NCBI GenBank assembly: GCA_047921215.1 | Contig: JBLRWO010000003.1 | Span: 1 to 64,000, forward strand | Length of the DNA stretch: 64,000 nt | Source of the DNA: RECM01 sp047921215 | Lineage (GTDB): Bacteria; Bacteroidota; Rhodothermia; Balneolales; Cyclonatronaceae | Reading direction: 5' to 3' | The notes under the pieces: generated by a model | What the model was told of the DNA's origin: nothing | What the model saw: only the letters and a program-made list of their open reading frames with translations | Databases searched by the model: none | Part shown: positions 27,994 through 37,573 of the stretch, piece by piece | How the letters are laid out: each line of letters starts with the position of its first letter | Position numbering within the stretch: the stretch's first letter is position 1 | Program-made: the position numbers and the translations under genes

Positions 27994-29142
27994 TCAGACC
28001 GCAGCCTTTTCTTTCATCATTTCAAGCACGTCAACATAGTGCTGCTCATACATGGCCACGACTTTATCCTGTTCGAAATCCTCGGCCCGCCTGCGGGCAT
28101 TTGCCGACATCTCGGCGTGCAGTTTTTCGTTGCTCAGCAGCTTGACGGCCGCCTTGCCCATGGCTTTGGTATCACCCAGTTTGCACACATAACCGGTCTC
28201 CTGGTGGATGTTCAGGAAAGGGAGCCCGCCCACGTCGGAACTGATAACCGGTACGCTGCAGCTCATTGCCTCAAGGGCGGCCAACCCGAAGGTTTCTGAA
28301 CCGGACGGCATAAGGAACACATCAGCAATCGACAATACCTCTTCGATCATATCCTGCTTGCCCAGAAACCTGACCTCGCCGCAGATACCCAGTTCCCGGC
28401 AGCGCATTTCAACATTTACCCGTTCAGGCCCATCTCCAACCAGCAGCATCTTCGCTTTGATACCACTTTCAAGGGCGTAATAGAATACTTCTACCGCATC
28501 GGTTACCCTTTTTACCTTCCTGAAGTTACTCACATGGGCAAATATTTTTTCGCCGTTCGGGCAGAGCGCTTTTTTAAAATGGCCTTTGTCGGAACGTGTA
28601 AACCGCGCAAGATCCACAAAATTGGGGATCACCTGGATATCCTTTTGAATATCAAAATTGCGATAAGTCTCCTCTTTCAGGTATTCGGATACCGCGGTAA
28701 CACTGTCGCTCTGATTGATCGAAAAATCAACAACCGGCTTGTAACTGGGGTCGGAACCCACAATGGTGATGTCGGTACCATGCAGCGTTGTAACCACGGC
28801 AACATGGCGGCCGCGCTCACCTAGAATTTTTTTGGCGAGATAGGCACTGGTGGCATGGGGCAATGCATAGTGAACATGCATCACATCCAGCTTCTGGTAC
28901 TGGATGATGTCGACCATGTTGCTGGCCAGGGCCAGATCGTAGGGGGGATATTCAAAAAGCGGATATGCATTGATGGTGACCTCGTGAAAACTCAGGTTGG
29001 CATCAAGGGTATCGAGGCGATAGGGCCTCGCATAACTCAAAAAATGGACATTATGGCCGCGCAGGGCCAGGCCTTTTGACAGTTCAGTTGCCACAACTCC
29101 GCTGCCGCCATACGTGGGGTAGCCCACCATTCCAATATTCAT
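27994..29142 (-). CDS. bshA: N-acetyl-alpha-D-glucosaminyl L-malate synthase
   Basis: This GT4-family glycosyltransferase joins GlcNAc from UDP-GlcNAc to L-malate, the first step of bacillithiol synthesis. It starts MNIGMVGYPTYGGSGVVATELSKGL in shorter form with the GSGVVA loop, has VHYALPHATSAYLA near residue 95, and the GT4 donor-site motif MPSGSETFGLAALEAMSC near 285. The 382-residue length is normal. bshB and bshC are not in the window. glmS nearby supplies the amino-sugar precursor pathway. A palindrome at 29170-29185 lies in its probable promoter. Confidence 0.93.
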   Translation of the reverse strand: MNIGMVGYPTYGGSGVVATELSKGLALRGHNVHFLSYARPYRLDTLDANLSFHEVTINAYPLFEYPPYDLALASNMVDIIQYQKLDVMHVHYALPHATSAYLAKKILGERGRHVAVVTTLHGTDITIVGSDPSYKPVVDFSINQSDSVTAVSEYLKEETYRNFDIQKDIQVIPNFVDLARFTRSDKGHFKKALCPNGEKIFAHVSNFRKVKRVTDAVEVFYYALESGIKAKMLLVGDGPERVNVEMRCRELGICGEVRFLGKQDMIEEVLSIADVFLMPSGSETFGLAALEAMSCSVPVISSDVGGLPFLNIHQETGYVCKLGDTKAMGKAAVKLLSNEKLHAEMSANARRRAEDFEQDKVVAMYEQHYVDVLEMMKEKAAV

Positions 29143-29169
29143 ACACTAAATCCTGTTCATTATAATGAC

Positions 29170-29185
29170 CCGGTACGGTTACCGG
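29170..29185. promoter_or_regulatory. Palindrome in the bshA promoter region
   Basis: CCGGTA and TACCGG flank four bases. On the minus strand this falls between a TTTG (about 29187-29193) and a TATAAT-like box (29161-29166), where a repressor could act on bshA. No regulator gene is adjacent. Confidence 0.4.
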
Positions 29186-29342
29186 CACAAATCATCTGAA
29201 AATTTTTGTGCAATGTAATGCACAACATTGATGGCATAACACAATATCTGCATAAATCATCTCAAATATGGGCCGGTATTAATAGCTTTTTTGTAAAAAC
29301 ATGAGATCACCGGCTTATTTCGTCGATTGTGCTTATTCTTGC

Positions 29343-29350
29343 TATATTTG
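29343..29350 (+). promoter_or_regulatory. -7 box before yebC
   Basis: TATATTTG fits the Bacteroidota-type TAnnTTTG element, with TTTC 21 bases upstream as a weak -33 partner. The yebC ATG is 32 bases downstream. Confidence 0.6.
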
Positions 29351-29381
29351 AATATAATAACCAAACAACACTCAAGATATT

Positions 29382-30137
29382 ATGTCTGGACATTCCAAGT
29401 GGTCAAAAATCAAACGGAAAAAAGCCGGAAACGATGCGGCCAGATCCAAAATGTTCACGCGCTATATCCGTGAAATTACCATTGCCGCGCGCGACGGCGG
29501 CGGTGATCCGGCAGGTAATGCAAGGCTCTCGCTGGCTATTGAAAATGCCAAAGGGGTGAATATGCCCAAAGAAAATATCGAGCGGGCTATAAAAAAAGGA
29601 ACAGGCGATCTTGAGTCCGGAAATACATACGAGGAGGTGAACTACGAGGGCTACGGGCCGGGTGGTGTGGCCTATTTTGTGGAAACAACCACCGACAACC
29701 TGAACCGGACGGTCAGTGAAATCCGGCACACCTTTACGAAATACGGCGGTAATATGGGAACAAGCGGTTCTGTGGCATATCTGTTCGACCAGAAAGGAGT
29801 GATTACCCTTGAAGCCGGAGATTTATCGGAAGATGAGGTAATGCTTACTGCCATTGATGCAGGTGCCGAAGATATCCGTACAGAGGGTGATAAAATCGAA
29901 ATAATTACGGCACGCGAAGACCTGTTTGCAGTGCGCAAAGCTCTTGAGGATGCCGGCTACTCCATAGAAAACGCCGAACTTGTACGGATTCCGGCCACGC
30001 TCGTTAAGGTGAACGAAGAAGCGGCCATGTCCAATTTCCGGCTGATGGAAAAACTCGATGAAAGTGATGACGTTTCGAACGTGTTCACCAATATGGAGAT
30101 GGACGACGAAACCATGGCCGTTGCTGAAAAGATCTGA
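29382..30137 (+). CDS. yebC: YebC/PmpR family protein
   Basis: The 251-residue member of the YebC/TACO1 family starts MSGHSKWSKIKRKKAGND, the invariant beginning. The three-domain plan is complete, with the acidic GTSGSVAYLFDQKG block near residue 125. The family was first described as DNA-binding regulators (PmpR), and more recent work links it to relief of ribosome stalling at proline stretches. It precedes batC by 120 bases in the same direction, with a separate leader visible, so it may be its own unit. Confidence 0.95.
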   Translation: MSGHSKWSKIKRKKAGNDAARSKMFTRYIREITIAARDGGGDPAGNARLSLAIENAKGVNMPKENIERAIKKGTGDLESGNTYEEVNYEGYGPGGVAYFVETTTDNLNRTVSEIRHTFTKYGGNMGTSGSVAYLFDQKGVITLEAGDLSEDEVMLTAIDAGAEDIRTEGDKIEIITAREDLFAVRKALEDAGYSIENAELVRIPATLVKVNEEAAMSNFRLMEKLDESDDVSNVFTNMEMDDETMAVAEKI

Positions 30138-30257
30138 TCGTTTCATTTTAGTTGAAACCGGCCAGATTTTGCAATAGAGTAGCAATGAAGTTCGTTATCA
30201 GCCGGAACTGTAACTGTTGAATACTGTTTGATATGATCATATAATACGTTCCCGATT

Positions 30258-30992
30258 ATGAAAGTGCTCGCAAGTTTTGTTGTTTTCCTCATTCTCTTTG
30301 TATCGCCCGACCGGGCACGCGAAGCCAACCGTGCCTATGATCGCGGCGATTATGAAACCGCAGAACAGATCTACCGGGAACTGCTCAGTGAAGACCCGGG
30401 AAATACCAGGGTACTGTTCAACCTGGGCAATACCTTTGCCAAACAGCAGAAGTACGAAGAGGCCATAGAGGCTTTCGAGCGGTTCAAGCGAATGACCGAC
30501 AGTGCCCATGAGCAATCTATAGCCGATTATAATATTGGCAATCTTCACTCCGAAAGAGAACAATGGAACGAAGCGGTCGAGCAGTACCGGAAGGCCCTGC
30601 GTCAGAATCCGGCCGACGACGATGCCCGGTATAATTACGAACTCGCCAGGCGAATGCAGCAGGAACAGCCTCAGCAACAGCAGCAACAACAGCAGCAACA
30701 GGGCGATGGTGACTCCAGCCAGCAGGATCAGTCTGAACAGGATCAGCAACAGCGCCAGCAGGATCAGGATGAATCCGACAGCCAGGATCAGCAGCAGCAG
30801 GACCAGCAGCAGGGCGGTCAGGGTGACCAGCAGCGGAACGAGCAGCAGCGGCCGCAGGACATGGAAGGGCAATTATCGCCGGAAGAGGCCGAACGCATGC
30901 TGAATGCCCTTGAAAGCAAGGAAAAAGACCTGCTCAAAGAACACCTCAAACAACAAGTGCCACCTACTCCGCAAAATGCAAAAGACTGGTAA
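30258..30992 (+). CDS. batC: BatC-like TPR protein with Gln-rich tail
   Basis: The 244-residue protein has a short N-terminal hydrophobic segment (1-16) and three TPR repeats at about residues 20-130 (NPADDDARYNYELA ends the last). A low-complexity linker made almost wholly of Q, D, S, E and G follows (about 132-205, largely CAG codons), then a short conserved C-terminal segment (LSPEEAERMLNALESKEKDLL). This is the BatC plan of the Bacteroides aerotolerance cluster. batD overlaps its end by 17 bases and batE follows. Confidence 0.87.
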   Translation: MKVLASFVVFLILFVSPDRAREANRAYDRGDYETAEQIYRELLSEDPGNTRVLFNLGNTFAKQQKYEEAIEAFERFKRMTDSAHEQSIADYNIGNLHSEREQWNEAVEQYRKALRQNPADDDARYNYELARRMQQEQPQQQQQQQQQQGDGDSSQQDQSEQDQQQRQQDQDESDSQDQQQQDQQQGGQGDQQRNEQQRPQDMEGQLSPEEAERMLNALESKEKDLLKEHLKQQVPPTPQNAKDW

Positions 30993-32748
30993 CCGATATT
31001 TCATGTTTGCATCGGGGTTACTCTTCCTGCTGATTTTCGCAGGCAGTGCTACGGCACAGGATCCGGTAGTGGAGGCCCTGGTCTCCGAAAACCGTCTCTA
31101 CACCGGCGAACGTGTCAACTTTACTATCGAGATATCCGGTGCAAGCATCCGTAATATGTCGCCGCCGCCTGCACCGGATATTCCGGAACTGCACCTGGTG
31201 AACCCCACACCGTCAACATCTACCAGCTTTTCCCTTATTAACGGTGTGGCCTCAACCAAATATGCCTATACCTATTCCTACATTGCCCTGATCGAAGGTG
31301 AATTCACCTTCCCGGCAGTAACTGTAACAGTGGGCGGAGAAACCCTGAACACGAAACCGGTTCGCATTACGGTGCTCGACAGAAATGCCGCCGCGGCCAG
31401 TTCCGACAGGGAAAGTCTTCCCGATGTTTTTGTAAGGCTGGAGGTATCTGATAACCGTCCCGTAGTCGGGCAGCAGATTATCGCCGAACTGGTATTGTAT
31501 TTCAAGGATACCATCGAAATCATCTCGTTTCAGCCCTCGGCAGGTTGGCGCACCGATGGTTTTTGGAAAGAGAATCTGAGCGATGGCTCACAACCCCGTG
31601 CGGAAACCACACTTATGAACGGAATACGCTACCGCAAGGCGGTGCTTACCCGGCACGCACTTTTTCCGGGCCGGGCCGACAGGCTGGTGCTCAGCTCCTA
31701 CAAGGTGAGTGCAAATCTCCGCTATTCCGCACGGTATCGTGACTCCTTTTCAGGCGTTTTCGGCAGTCTTGGACGAAACCAGCGTACGGTTGAACTGGAA
31801 ACAGACCCGGTAACCATCAGCGTTCAGCAGCTTCCAAATACCAGCACAAATTTTACGGGTGCTGTAGGTCAGTTCGAAATTAGCAGAACCGTAACCGCCG
31901 GTGAAATCACGATCGGCGAACCGCTCGAAGTGATCACTCGTATAGAAGGCGTTGGGAACATACCGTTAATCAGACAGCCCGAGTACGTTTTTCCGGACGG
32001 ATTCGAAGACTACCGTCCCCAGGAAAGCATGAATTTCAATGCCCAGATGGGACGCGTACAGGGCCATAAAATGTTCACCAATGTTCTGATCGCACGGCGT
32101 GCCGGACAGTTTAAGCTTCCGGAAACATCGATAAGCTATTACGACGACCGGGCCAGGCGTTATGTCAATAAAAAACTTCCGGCAATCGACATCACCGTAC
32201 TCAGAGACCCCAACGTGGTTTACAGTTATGTGCAGGATTCCAAATTCAATCTTGCACCGCTTACCGGCACGGTTACGTGGGTTGCATCAACCGCATCCGT
32301 ACAATCATCCAGATGGTGGTTGTGGGCCGGATTACTGTTCCCGATCGTGTTAACGGGTTCCCTGTTCGGATATCTGAGTTACCGGAAAAAACTGGATGAT
32401 AACCCTGCCATTCTAAGGTCCAGACAGGCTTACAGTGTGGCCCTGCAAAAACTGTCTGAGGCAGAAAAGGCCGGTATCGACTTTAAGACGGCTTATGCTG
32501 CTGTCTACCGTTCCATTACCGGTTTTATTGCCGACAAACTTCAGGTTGCCGGTGCCGGCCAGCCCGACTCCTACTACATCGATCATCTCAACCGGGCCGG
32601 TGTTGATGCAGAAAGCATCAGGCAGTGCAAAAAACTGCTTGAGCGCTGTTCCACGATCCGGTATGCCCCGAGTACCACAAAATCCTTCCTCAACAAGGAT
32701 ATCCAAAACGCCAAAGAACTGCTCCAACAACTGAGGAAACAGCTTTGA
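30976..32748 (+). CDS. batD: BatD oxygen-tolerance family protein
   Basis: The 590-residue membrane-anchored periplasmic protein has a signal peptide from the ATG at 30976 (MQKTGNRYFMF..., cleavage near ATAQ), repeated immunoglobulin-like beta domains over about 25-450, a single membrane helix at about 455-475 (WWLWAGLLFPIVLTG) and a helical cytoplasmic tail. This is the BatD architecture. The chosen start overlaps batC by 17 bases; an in-frame ATG at 30904 lies inside the batC coding region and lacks a signal. Its role is thought to be envelope stress or aerotolerance with BatA/BatB. Confidence 0.9.
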   Translation: MQKTGNRYFMFASGLLFLLIFAGSATAQDPVVEALVSENRLYTGERVNFTIEISGASIRNMSPPPAPDIPELHLVNPTPSTSTSFSLINGVASTKYAYTYSYIALIEGEFTFPAVTVTVGGETLNTKPVRITVLDRNAAAASSDRESLPDVFVRLEVSDNRPVVGQQIIAELVLYFKDTIEIISFQPSAGWRTDGFWKENLSDGSQPRAETTLMNGIRYRKAVLTRHALFPGRADRLVLSSYKVSANLRYSARYRDSFSGVFGSLGRNQRTVELETDPVTISVQQLPNTSTNFTGAVGQFEISRTVTAGEITIGEPLEVITRIEGVGNIPLIRQPEYVFPDGFEDYRPQESMNFNAQMGRVQGHKMFTNVLIARRAGQFKLPETSISYYDDRARRYVNKKLPAIDITVLRDPNVVYSYVQDSKFNLAPLTGTVTWVASTASVQSSRWWLWAGLLFPIVLTGSLFGYLSYRKKLDDNPAILRSRQAYSVALQKLSEAEKAGIDFKTAYAAVYRSITGFIADKLQVAGAGQPDSYYIDHLNRAGVDAESIRQCKKLLERCSTIRYAPSTTKSFLNKDIQNAKELLQQLRKQL

Positions 32749-33542
32749 TGCCTCTTTTTTCACGATATCGTACCGCATCATGGCTCCTTCCGCTGTTCAT
32801 CTTTATTCTGACGGCTGCCGGTGGTGTTCTGGCTCAGGAAAATCCGCAGAGCCTGTTTAATGAGGGAAACTACCACATGGAACAACAGCGCTATGTGGAT
32901 GCGGTTCAAAAGTACCGTGAAGTACTCGCACTTGGTTATGAATCCGGTCCGTTGTACCTGAATTTGGGAATCAGTTACACCCATCTCGACAGTCTCGGGC
33001 TGGCTAAATACAACTACCTGAAAGCGAAAGGGTATCGGCAAAGCCGGGATGTAGCCGTAACGGGCCTTCAGCATATTGATATGTTGCTGTCGCAGGTCCG
33101 GCCTAATTTACCGGTACTGCCGGTGGCCGAATTCTATGACCATCTCTACTTTCAGACCGGCAGCAAACCTTTTTTCCTGCTCTCCATTCTGATGGTTAAC
33201 CTCGCCGCTGCCGCCCTCATCATAACCTGGTATTCATCGCGGTTTTCGGGGTGGCTGCGTACCATCTCCGTGCTTCTGCTCCTGGTCAGCCTTGCTTCGC
33301 TGGCAACAGGTTTCTTTGTGGATTCCCAGGCCAGCCGCTATGCCCGGGCCGTGCTTGTCCATAACGACTCGGTTGTGCGTGAACAGCCCTACATCGATGC
33401 CCCTGTGGTCGCATCTGCTCATATAGGGTACACTTTTACCATCGATACCCACACCGGGCGGAACGAAGAAAACTGGCTCTATGTACGATTAAGTAACGGC
33501 CTGGAAGGATGGGTGCCCGCAGTCGGTATCCTGAAACTATAG
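32748..33542 (+). CDS. batE: BatE-like TPR and SH3 protein
   Basis: The 264-residue protein has a signal peptide (about 1-28, VLAQ), two TPR units (about 35-110), two membrane helices (about 145-165 and 175-195) and a C-terminal SH3b domain ending GLEGWVPAVGIL. The ATG shares its A with the batD stop TGA (TGATG), so translation is coupled. The order C-D-E is that of bat clusters, but the MoxR ATPase and the two von Willebrand-domain proteins BatA and BatB do not precede it here. Confidence 0.87.
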   Translation: MPLFSRYRTASWLLPLFIFILTAAGGVLAQENPQSLFNEGNYHMEQQRYVDAVQKYREVLALGYESGPLYLNLGISYTHLDSLGLAKYNYLKAKGYRQSRDVAVTGLQHIDMLLSQVRPNLPVLPVAEFYDHLYFQTGSKPFFLLSILMVNLAAAALIITWYSSRFSGWLRTISVLLLLVSLASLATGFFVDSQASRYARAVLVHNDSVVREQPYIDAPVVASAHIGYTFTIDTHTGRNEENWLYVRLSNGLEGWVPAVGILKL

Positions 33543-33583
33543 ATACGCTTTCCTGCAGTTATTCCAGGCATTCACGGTACCGA

Positions 33584-34144
33584 TCACTTTTTCCCGGGTT
33601 CTCCGGATACGTAGAACGGGTTCACCTCATACGTATCTTTTTGCATATATGCCCGGCTGTATTTCACATAGTTGGCAGAATATTGCAATATGGATGCAAT
33701 CTCTTCATCAGTAAGTTTTCTAACCGGGCGTGCCGGACTGCCCATGCATAAATACCCAGATGGCATTACTTTTCCGGGCGGAACCAGGCTGCCGGCGGCT
33801 ATAATGCAATCCTGTTCAATTACAGCCTTGTCGAGAACCACTGCCTGTATGCCGATAAGAACCCGGTTACGGATGGTACAACCGTGGATCATGGCACTGT
33901 GCCCGATGGTTACCTCGTCCCCTATGAGGGTGGGACCTGTCCGGTTCGTTACGTGAATGCAGGTGTTGTCCTGAACATTCGACCGATCGCCTATCTGAAT
34001 CCAGTTCACATCACCCCTTATCGTGGTGTTGAACCATACACTGGTTTCATGGCCCAGCACCACATCACCGATGATATCGGCACTTGGAGCCACAAAGTTG
34101 GAATCATCGAACCGGGGCTGTTTCCCCAAAAACTCATATATCAT
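33584..34144 (-). CDS. Gamma carbonic anhydrase-like hexapeptide protein
   Basis: The 186-residue left-handed beta-helix protein of the gamma-carbonic anhydrase/YrdA/PaaY group has metal-ligand histidines in CIHVTN and IGHSAMIHGC (three His, about 68, 86 and 91), with GSPARPVRKLTDEE closing the helix. These groups form trimers with a metal at the subunit interface. Carbonic anhydrase activity is possible but many members lack it. It has a short extra tail after the usual end. It converges with batE and lies 82 bases from the CPBP gene. Confidence 0.9.
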   Translation of the reverse strand: MIYEFLGKQPRFDDSNFVAPSADIIGDVVLGHETSVWFNTTIRGDVNWIQIGDRSNVQDNTCIHVTNRTGPTLIGDEVTIGHSAMIHGCTIRNRVLIGIQAVVLDKAVIEQDCIIAAGSLVPPGKVMPSGYLCMGSPARPVRKLTDEEIASILQYSANYVKYSRAYMQKDTYEVNPFYVSGEPGKK

Positions 34145-34226
34145 TTTTTCCGGTATTTATTATTTGAAACAGTTTTTCTGACCAAAATGGCCTGATTAAA
34201 TATACAACCATCCCGTCCGGATGCTG

Positions 34227-34628
34227 TCAACTGACGTAAAAGTATTTTCCCAGGCCGATCGTAAAAAGGAAACACCCGTAAACAGCGTGCTCCAGCGATA
34301 CTGCAAGAAGTGACCGGGTCTCCTTGTAGGTTCTGGCAAAAAGATATCCGGCACCGTAGGTCAGGAATACGGCCGGGTAATTGAAATAGATGATATGTAC
34401 AAATGCGAAAGATAGGGCGCTTAAATGAACCATCAGTCTCCCGCTTCCCAGTACGAAACGATATCGATGGAATATGTAAGCCCGGTAGATCAGCTCCTGC
34501 GGCAATACCGACAGCAATGGATAGAGAATTACAATGAGAAGCCACGTCAGGGGTTTTTCGCGGATCAATACAAACAATTCATCAGGCTCGAACAGCGCAA
34601 ATATGATGGTGATAAAAATCATCGCCAT
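34227..34628 (-). CDS. CPBP-family intramembrane protease, short
   Basis: The 133-residue product has three to four helices and carries the CPBP (Rce1-like) motifs: QELIYRAY in place of EExxxR, SFAFVHIIY with the second-motif His, and SLEHAVYG for the third. Full members usually have 200 or more residues with extra N-terminal helices. In frame, a TGA lies three codons before the ATG, so the first helices are missing. It may be a natural short form or a truncated relic. It follows the S10 peptidase gene on the same strand. Confidence 0.65.
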   Translation of the reverse strand: MAMIFITIIFALFEPDELFVLIREKPLTWLLIVILYPLLSVLPQELIYRAYIFHRYRFVLGSGRLMVHLSALSFAFVHIIYFNYPAVFLTYGAGYLFARTYKETRSLLAVSLEHAVYGCFLFTIGLGKYFYVS

Positions 34629-34686
34629 TACTGGTCAGATGTACGGTCAGATTTATGCAGGAATCGCATAACTCGAATGATGCGTC

Positions 34687-36186
34687 TTATTCCGCCAGCG
34701 ATTTCCGGATAAATGACAGGAAATCCTGCCGGAACTGTTGCAGGGATGGCATATGGATATACATCATGTGGCCTGATTCATAATAGGAAAGTGAAATATT
34801 CCGGCGTAATGTCGGATCCAGACCCATCTGGTTCACGGTGTAATCCGTGGCATAATACGGTGTGGCCAGATCGAAGTAGCCGCTGGCTATCCACACACTC
34901 AGATACGGGTTTTTGGTCATCGCCGCACGGAGATCCTCTGCCACATTGAGATACCGGTTTTCCACATTGCTGTAACTCCATGGGCGTACACGCCCTGTGA
35001 GAATTTCATAGGGCAGATCGTTTTCGTACTCGAGTTCTGTTCGCACATAGTGGTTCAGTGTGGCCGTATAAGGACCGTATATAGCACCGTTATAGCTTGC
35101 ATCGTACTCATAAAACTCGCCCGCATTGTCGGCATCAATACCTTTGAAGCGGCTGTCCAGACGGCCGACCGTGCGCCCTTCCTTCCTCAGAAGTTCTTTG
35201 GTAAACCTTCTGATGTGTATGCGAAGGTTTGAATTGTCAACATATTCAGTACTCAGGCCGGTATAGTGAGCCAGCTGGTTAACAATGCGCCTGCGTTCCG
35301 TTTCTGAAAGCTGATCCCCCTTCATCAATGCCAGGGCATAATCGGTATGGGCAAAATTTTCGACTTCATGCAGGGTTTTCCACAGATTCTGCTGTAAATC
35401 CGGACTCAGCCGCTTGTGGTACCAGGCTGTAGCGGTGTAGGATGGCAGAAACAGGATATACGGCAGGTTATTACCCGGCTCGAAACGCGCCGTCTGAAAA
35501 TTCATGATCGATGAGATCAGCATCAGACCGTTGATGTACATGCCGTGACGGTCCTGCAACCATGCCGACAGACCTGCCGCGCGTGTGGTACCGTAGCTTT
35601 CGCCGGCAAGAAATTTCGGCGATGCCCACCGTTCATACCGGGTCGTATAGAGACGGATAAATTCACCCACCGACTCAATATCCTCAACATAGCCGTGAAA
35701 CTGGCTTTTGTCCTCGCCCGGGGCCGGACGGCTGTAGCCGGTCATTACCGGATCGATAAACACCAGGTCGGTTTCATCGAGCCAGGAATATTCGTTATCG
35801 GTCAGCTCAAACGGCGGCCTGAGCATCTCACCCTTATCGCTCATCACCACCCGCCTTGGCCCGAGCGCCCCCAGGTGCAGCCACACCGACGAGGAGCCCG
35901 GACCGCCATTGAATGAAAACGTAACCGGCCTTTTGGCCATATCATTTACACCATCGCGGGTATAGGCGATAAAGAAAATATCGGCCTTGTGGTTTCCCTC
36001 CTCATCTTTCATCTTCATGGTGCCGGCTGTGGCCGTATAGCTGATGGTCTGTCCGGCGATGCGGACCTGGTGTTTTGTAACCTTAAGCTGTGTTTCGGAA
36101 GGAAAGGCGTGAGTTGCATCAGGAACAACTGCCAGAAAAGACAGGACTAAAAAAATCAAGGTAAATCGCAGCAGATCAGTCTTCAT
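34687..36186 (-). CDS. S10-like serine peptidase, exported
   Basis: The 499-residue carboxypeptidase-type hydrolase is probably periplasmic or secreted. The ATG at 36186 gives a signal peptide (MKTDLLRF..., cleavage near THA); an in-frame ATG at 36210 only adds eight residues. It has the S10 features FSFNGGPGSSSVW (about 90-102), the nucleophile in AGESYG (S197), the Asp in ASGYFDLATPY and the His in YESGHMMY near the C-terminus. It likely trims C-terminal residues from peptides for nutrition. The promoter region at 36187-36479 is shared with the divergent lacI-type gene. Confidence 0.92.
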   Translation of the reverse strand: MKTDLLRFTLIFLVLSFLAVVPDATHAFPSETQLKVTKHQVRIAGQTISYTATAGTMKMKDEEGNHKADIFFIAYTRDGVNDMAKRPVTFSFNGGPGSSSVWLHLGALGPRRVVMSDKGEMLRPPFELTDNEYSWLDETDLVFIDPVMTGYSRPAPGEDKSQFHGYVEDIESVGEFIRLYTTRYERWASPKFLAGESYGTTRAAGLSAWLQDRHGMYINGLMLISSIMNFQTARFEPGNNLPYILFLPSYTATAWYHKRLSPDLQQNLWKTLHEVENFAHTDYALALMKGDQLSETERRRIVNQLAHYTGLSTEYVDNSNLRIHIRRFTKELLRKEGRTVGRLDSRFKGIDADNAGEFYEYDASYNGAIYGPYTATLNHYVRTELEYENDLPYEILTGRVRPWSYSNVENRYLNVAEDLRAAMTKNPYLSVWIASGYFDLATPYYATDYTVNQMGLDPTLRRNISLSYYESGHMMYIHMPSLQQFRQDFLSFIRKSLAE

Positions 36187-36479
36187 GGTTTGATGATTTT
36201 TGTGGAGCATTTTGGGATGATGGCCCGCCTCAATATCGCATCAAAGTGGCAGTTACACAAATTTGCGGCCCGATTTGTGCAAAGCCACGGTAATCTGACC
36301 AAACCAGTCGAACTCGCCCGTTGCCTTGCAAATTACTATCGTATTTAAAAGCAGGAATTACTGCGAAGAATACAGAAATGAGCTACCCCGGGCTGAGTGT
36401 TAATTTCTCATCAGTATTAAGATCATTTTTAACGTACTTTTTAACACCAGTTATTACCATTCAGATCAATTGTTAAAAA

Positions 36480-37517
36480 ATGGCGAAATTAAATCGCGGT
36501 AAATCCGGTAATATTACACTCAAAGAAGTGGCTGAGGCGGTCGGTGTTTCAACCATGACCGTCTCCAGGGTTATCAACAACCAACCTAATGTTGATAAAA
36601 AAACCAGGCAAAAAATCCTTGCTGCCGCCCGGGAAATGGGCTATACCCCAAATCATGTCGCCAAAAGTCTGGTTTCCAGCAGAACGTATACCATTGGGGT
36701 TATTATTCCGGAGATTTCCCATTCCTTTTTCCCTGAAGTTGTGAGAGGCATTGAAGAAGCAACTAACAACAAGAATTATCAGATTTTCCTGACCAATACA
36801 TCCGACAGCTTCGAGAAAGAACAGAAAGTAATGAATGCCCTCAGATCCAAGCGGGTGGACGGAATCCTGGTCTCCAGCAGCCTGAGAACAGACGATTTCA
36901 GTTTCTACAAACAGATTATCAGGTCGGGTCTGCCTCTTGTATTTTTTGACCGCGGTATCGAAGATATTGGCGCCAGTTGCATTGGTGTGAACGACAAAAC
37001 CGCATCCCGCCAGATTACCGAACACCTGATCAGTCACAATTACAAACGGATTGCTTACCTGAGCGGGCCAAAAAGGATATCAATCGGTAAACAGCGGTTT
37101 GATGGCTTCATTGAAGCTATGACCAGGCACCATCTCGAAATTGATGAGCGGCTGATCATCGAGAATGGCTTTAACGAAAAGGGTGGGTACGAAGCCATGA
37201 AAAAATTGCTTGCACTCCCGGAAGATATCAGGCCGCGTGCCGTGGTGGCGGTGAACGATCCCGTGGCATTTGGCGCAATGGATGCAATCAGGGAGGCGGG
37301 GCTGGATATACCGAAAGACATCGCTATCGCAGGCTTCACCGATGATATCAGGGCAAAACTGGTTGCATGTCCTCTTACAACCGTTCAGCAGCCCGCATAC
37401 GATGTTGGAAAAAAAGCAGCCTCAAAACTGATCCGGACTATAGAAAACCGGGACGAACCCGTTGAAAATGTGGAATTGATCACGAAACTTGTTATCCGGA
37501 AATCCTGCGGGTGTTAA
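36480..37517 (+). CDS. LacI/GalR-family transcriptional regulator
   Basis: The 345-residue regulator has an N-terminal helix-turn-helix (about 13-60: TLKEVAEAVGVSTMTVSRVIN and the hinge helix PNHVAKSLVSSRT) and a periplasmic-binding-protein-like effector domain to the end. It is followed by an SSS symporter, galK and galM, so galactose or a galactoside is the likely effector. A LacI-type palindrome, TGTTAGCGATAACA, lies 102 bases before the symporter gene and is a natural target. The C-terminal CGC residues are unusual but have no known role. Confidence 0.92.
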   Translation: MAKLNRGKSGNITLKEVAEAVGVSTMTVSRVINNQPNVDKKTRQKILAAAREMGYTPNHVAKSLVSSRTYTIGVIIPEISHSFFPEVVRGIEEATNNKNYQIFLTNTSDSFEKEQKVMNALRSKRVDGILVSSSLRTDDFSFYKQIIRSGLPLVFFDRGIEDIGASCIGVNDKTASRQITEHLISHNYKRIAYLSGPKRISIGKQRFDGFIEAMTRHHLEIDERLIIENGFNEKGGYEAMKKLLALPEDIRPRAVVAVNDPVAFGAMDAIREAGLDIPKDIAIAGFTDDIRAKLVACPLTTVQQPAYDVGKKAASKLIRTIENRDEPVENVELITKLVIRKSCGC

Positions 37518-37573
37518 TTTTCCGGATTGGAAATATCTCATTTTGCACAAATCCAATTTTTTATTAGATTCGA

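Noticed and set aside
30660..30870. CAG-rich repeat as a CRISPR-like or tandem DNA array
   Set aside because: It is in frame and encodes the Gln/Asp linker typical of BatC-type proteins.
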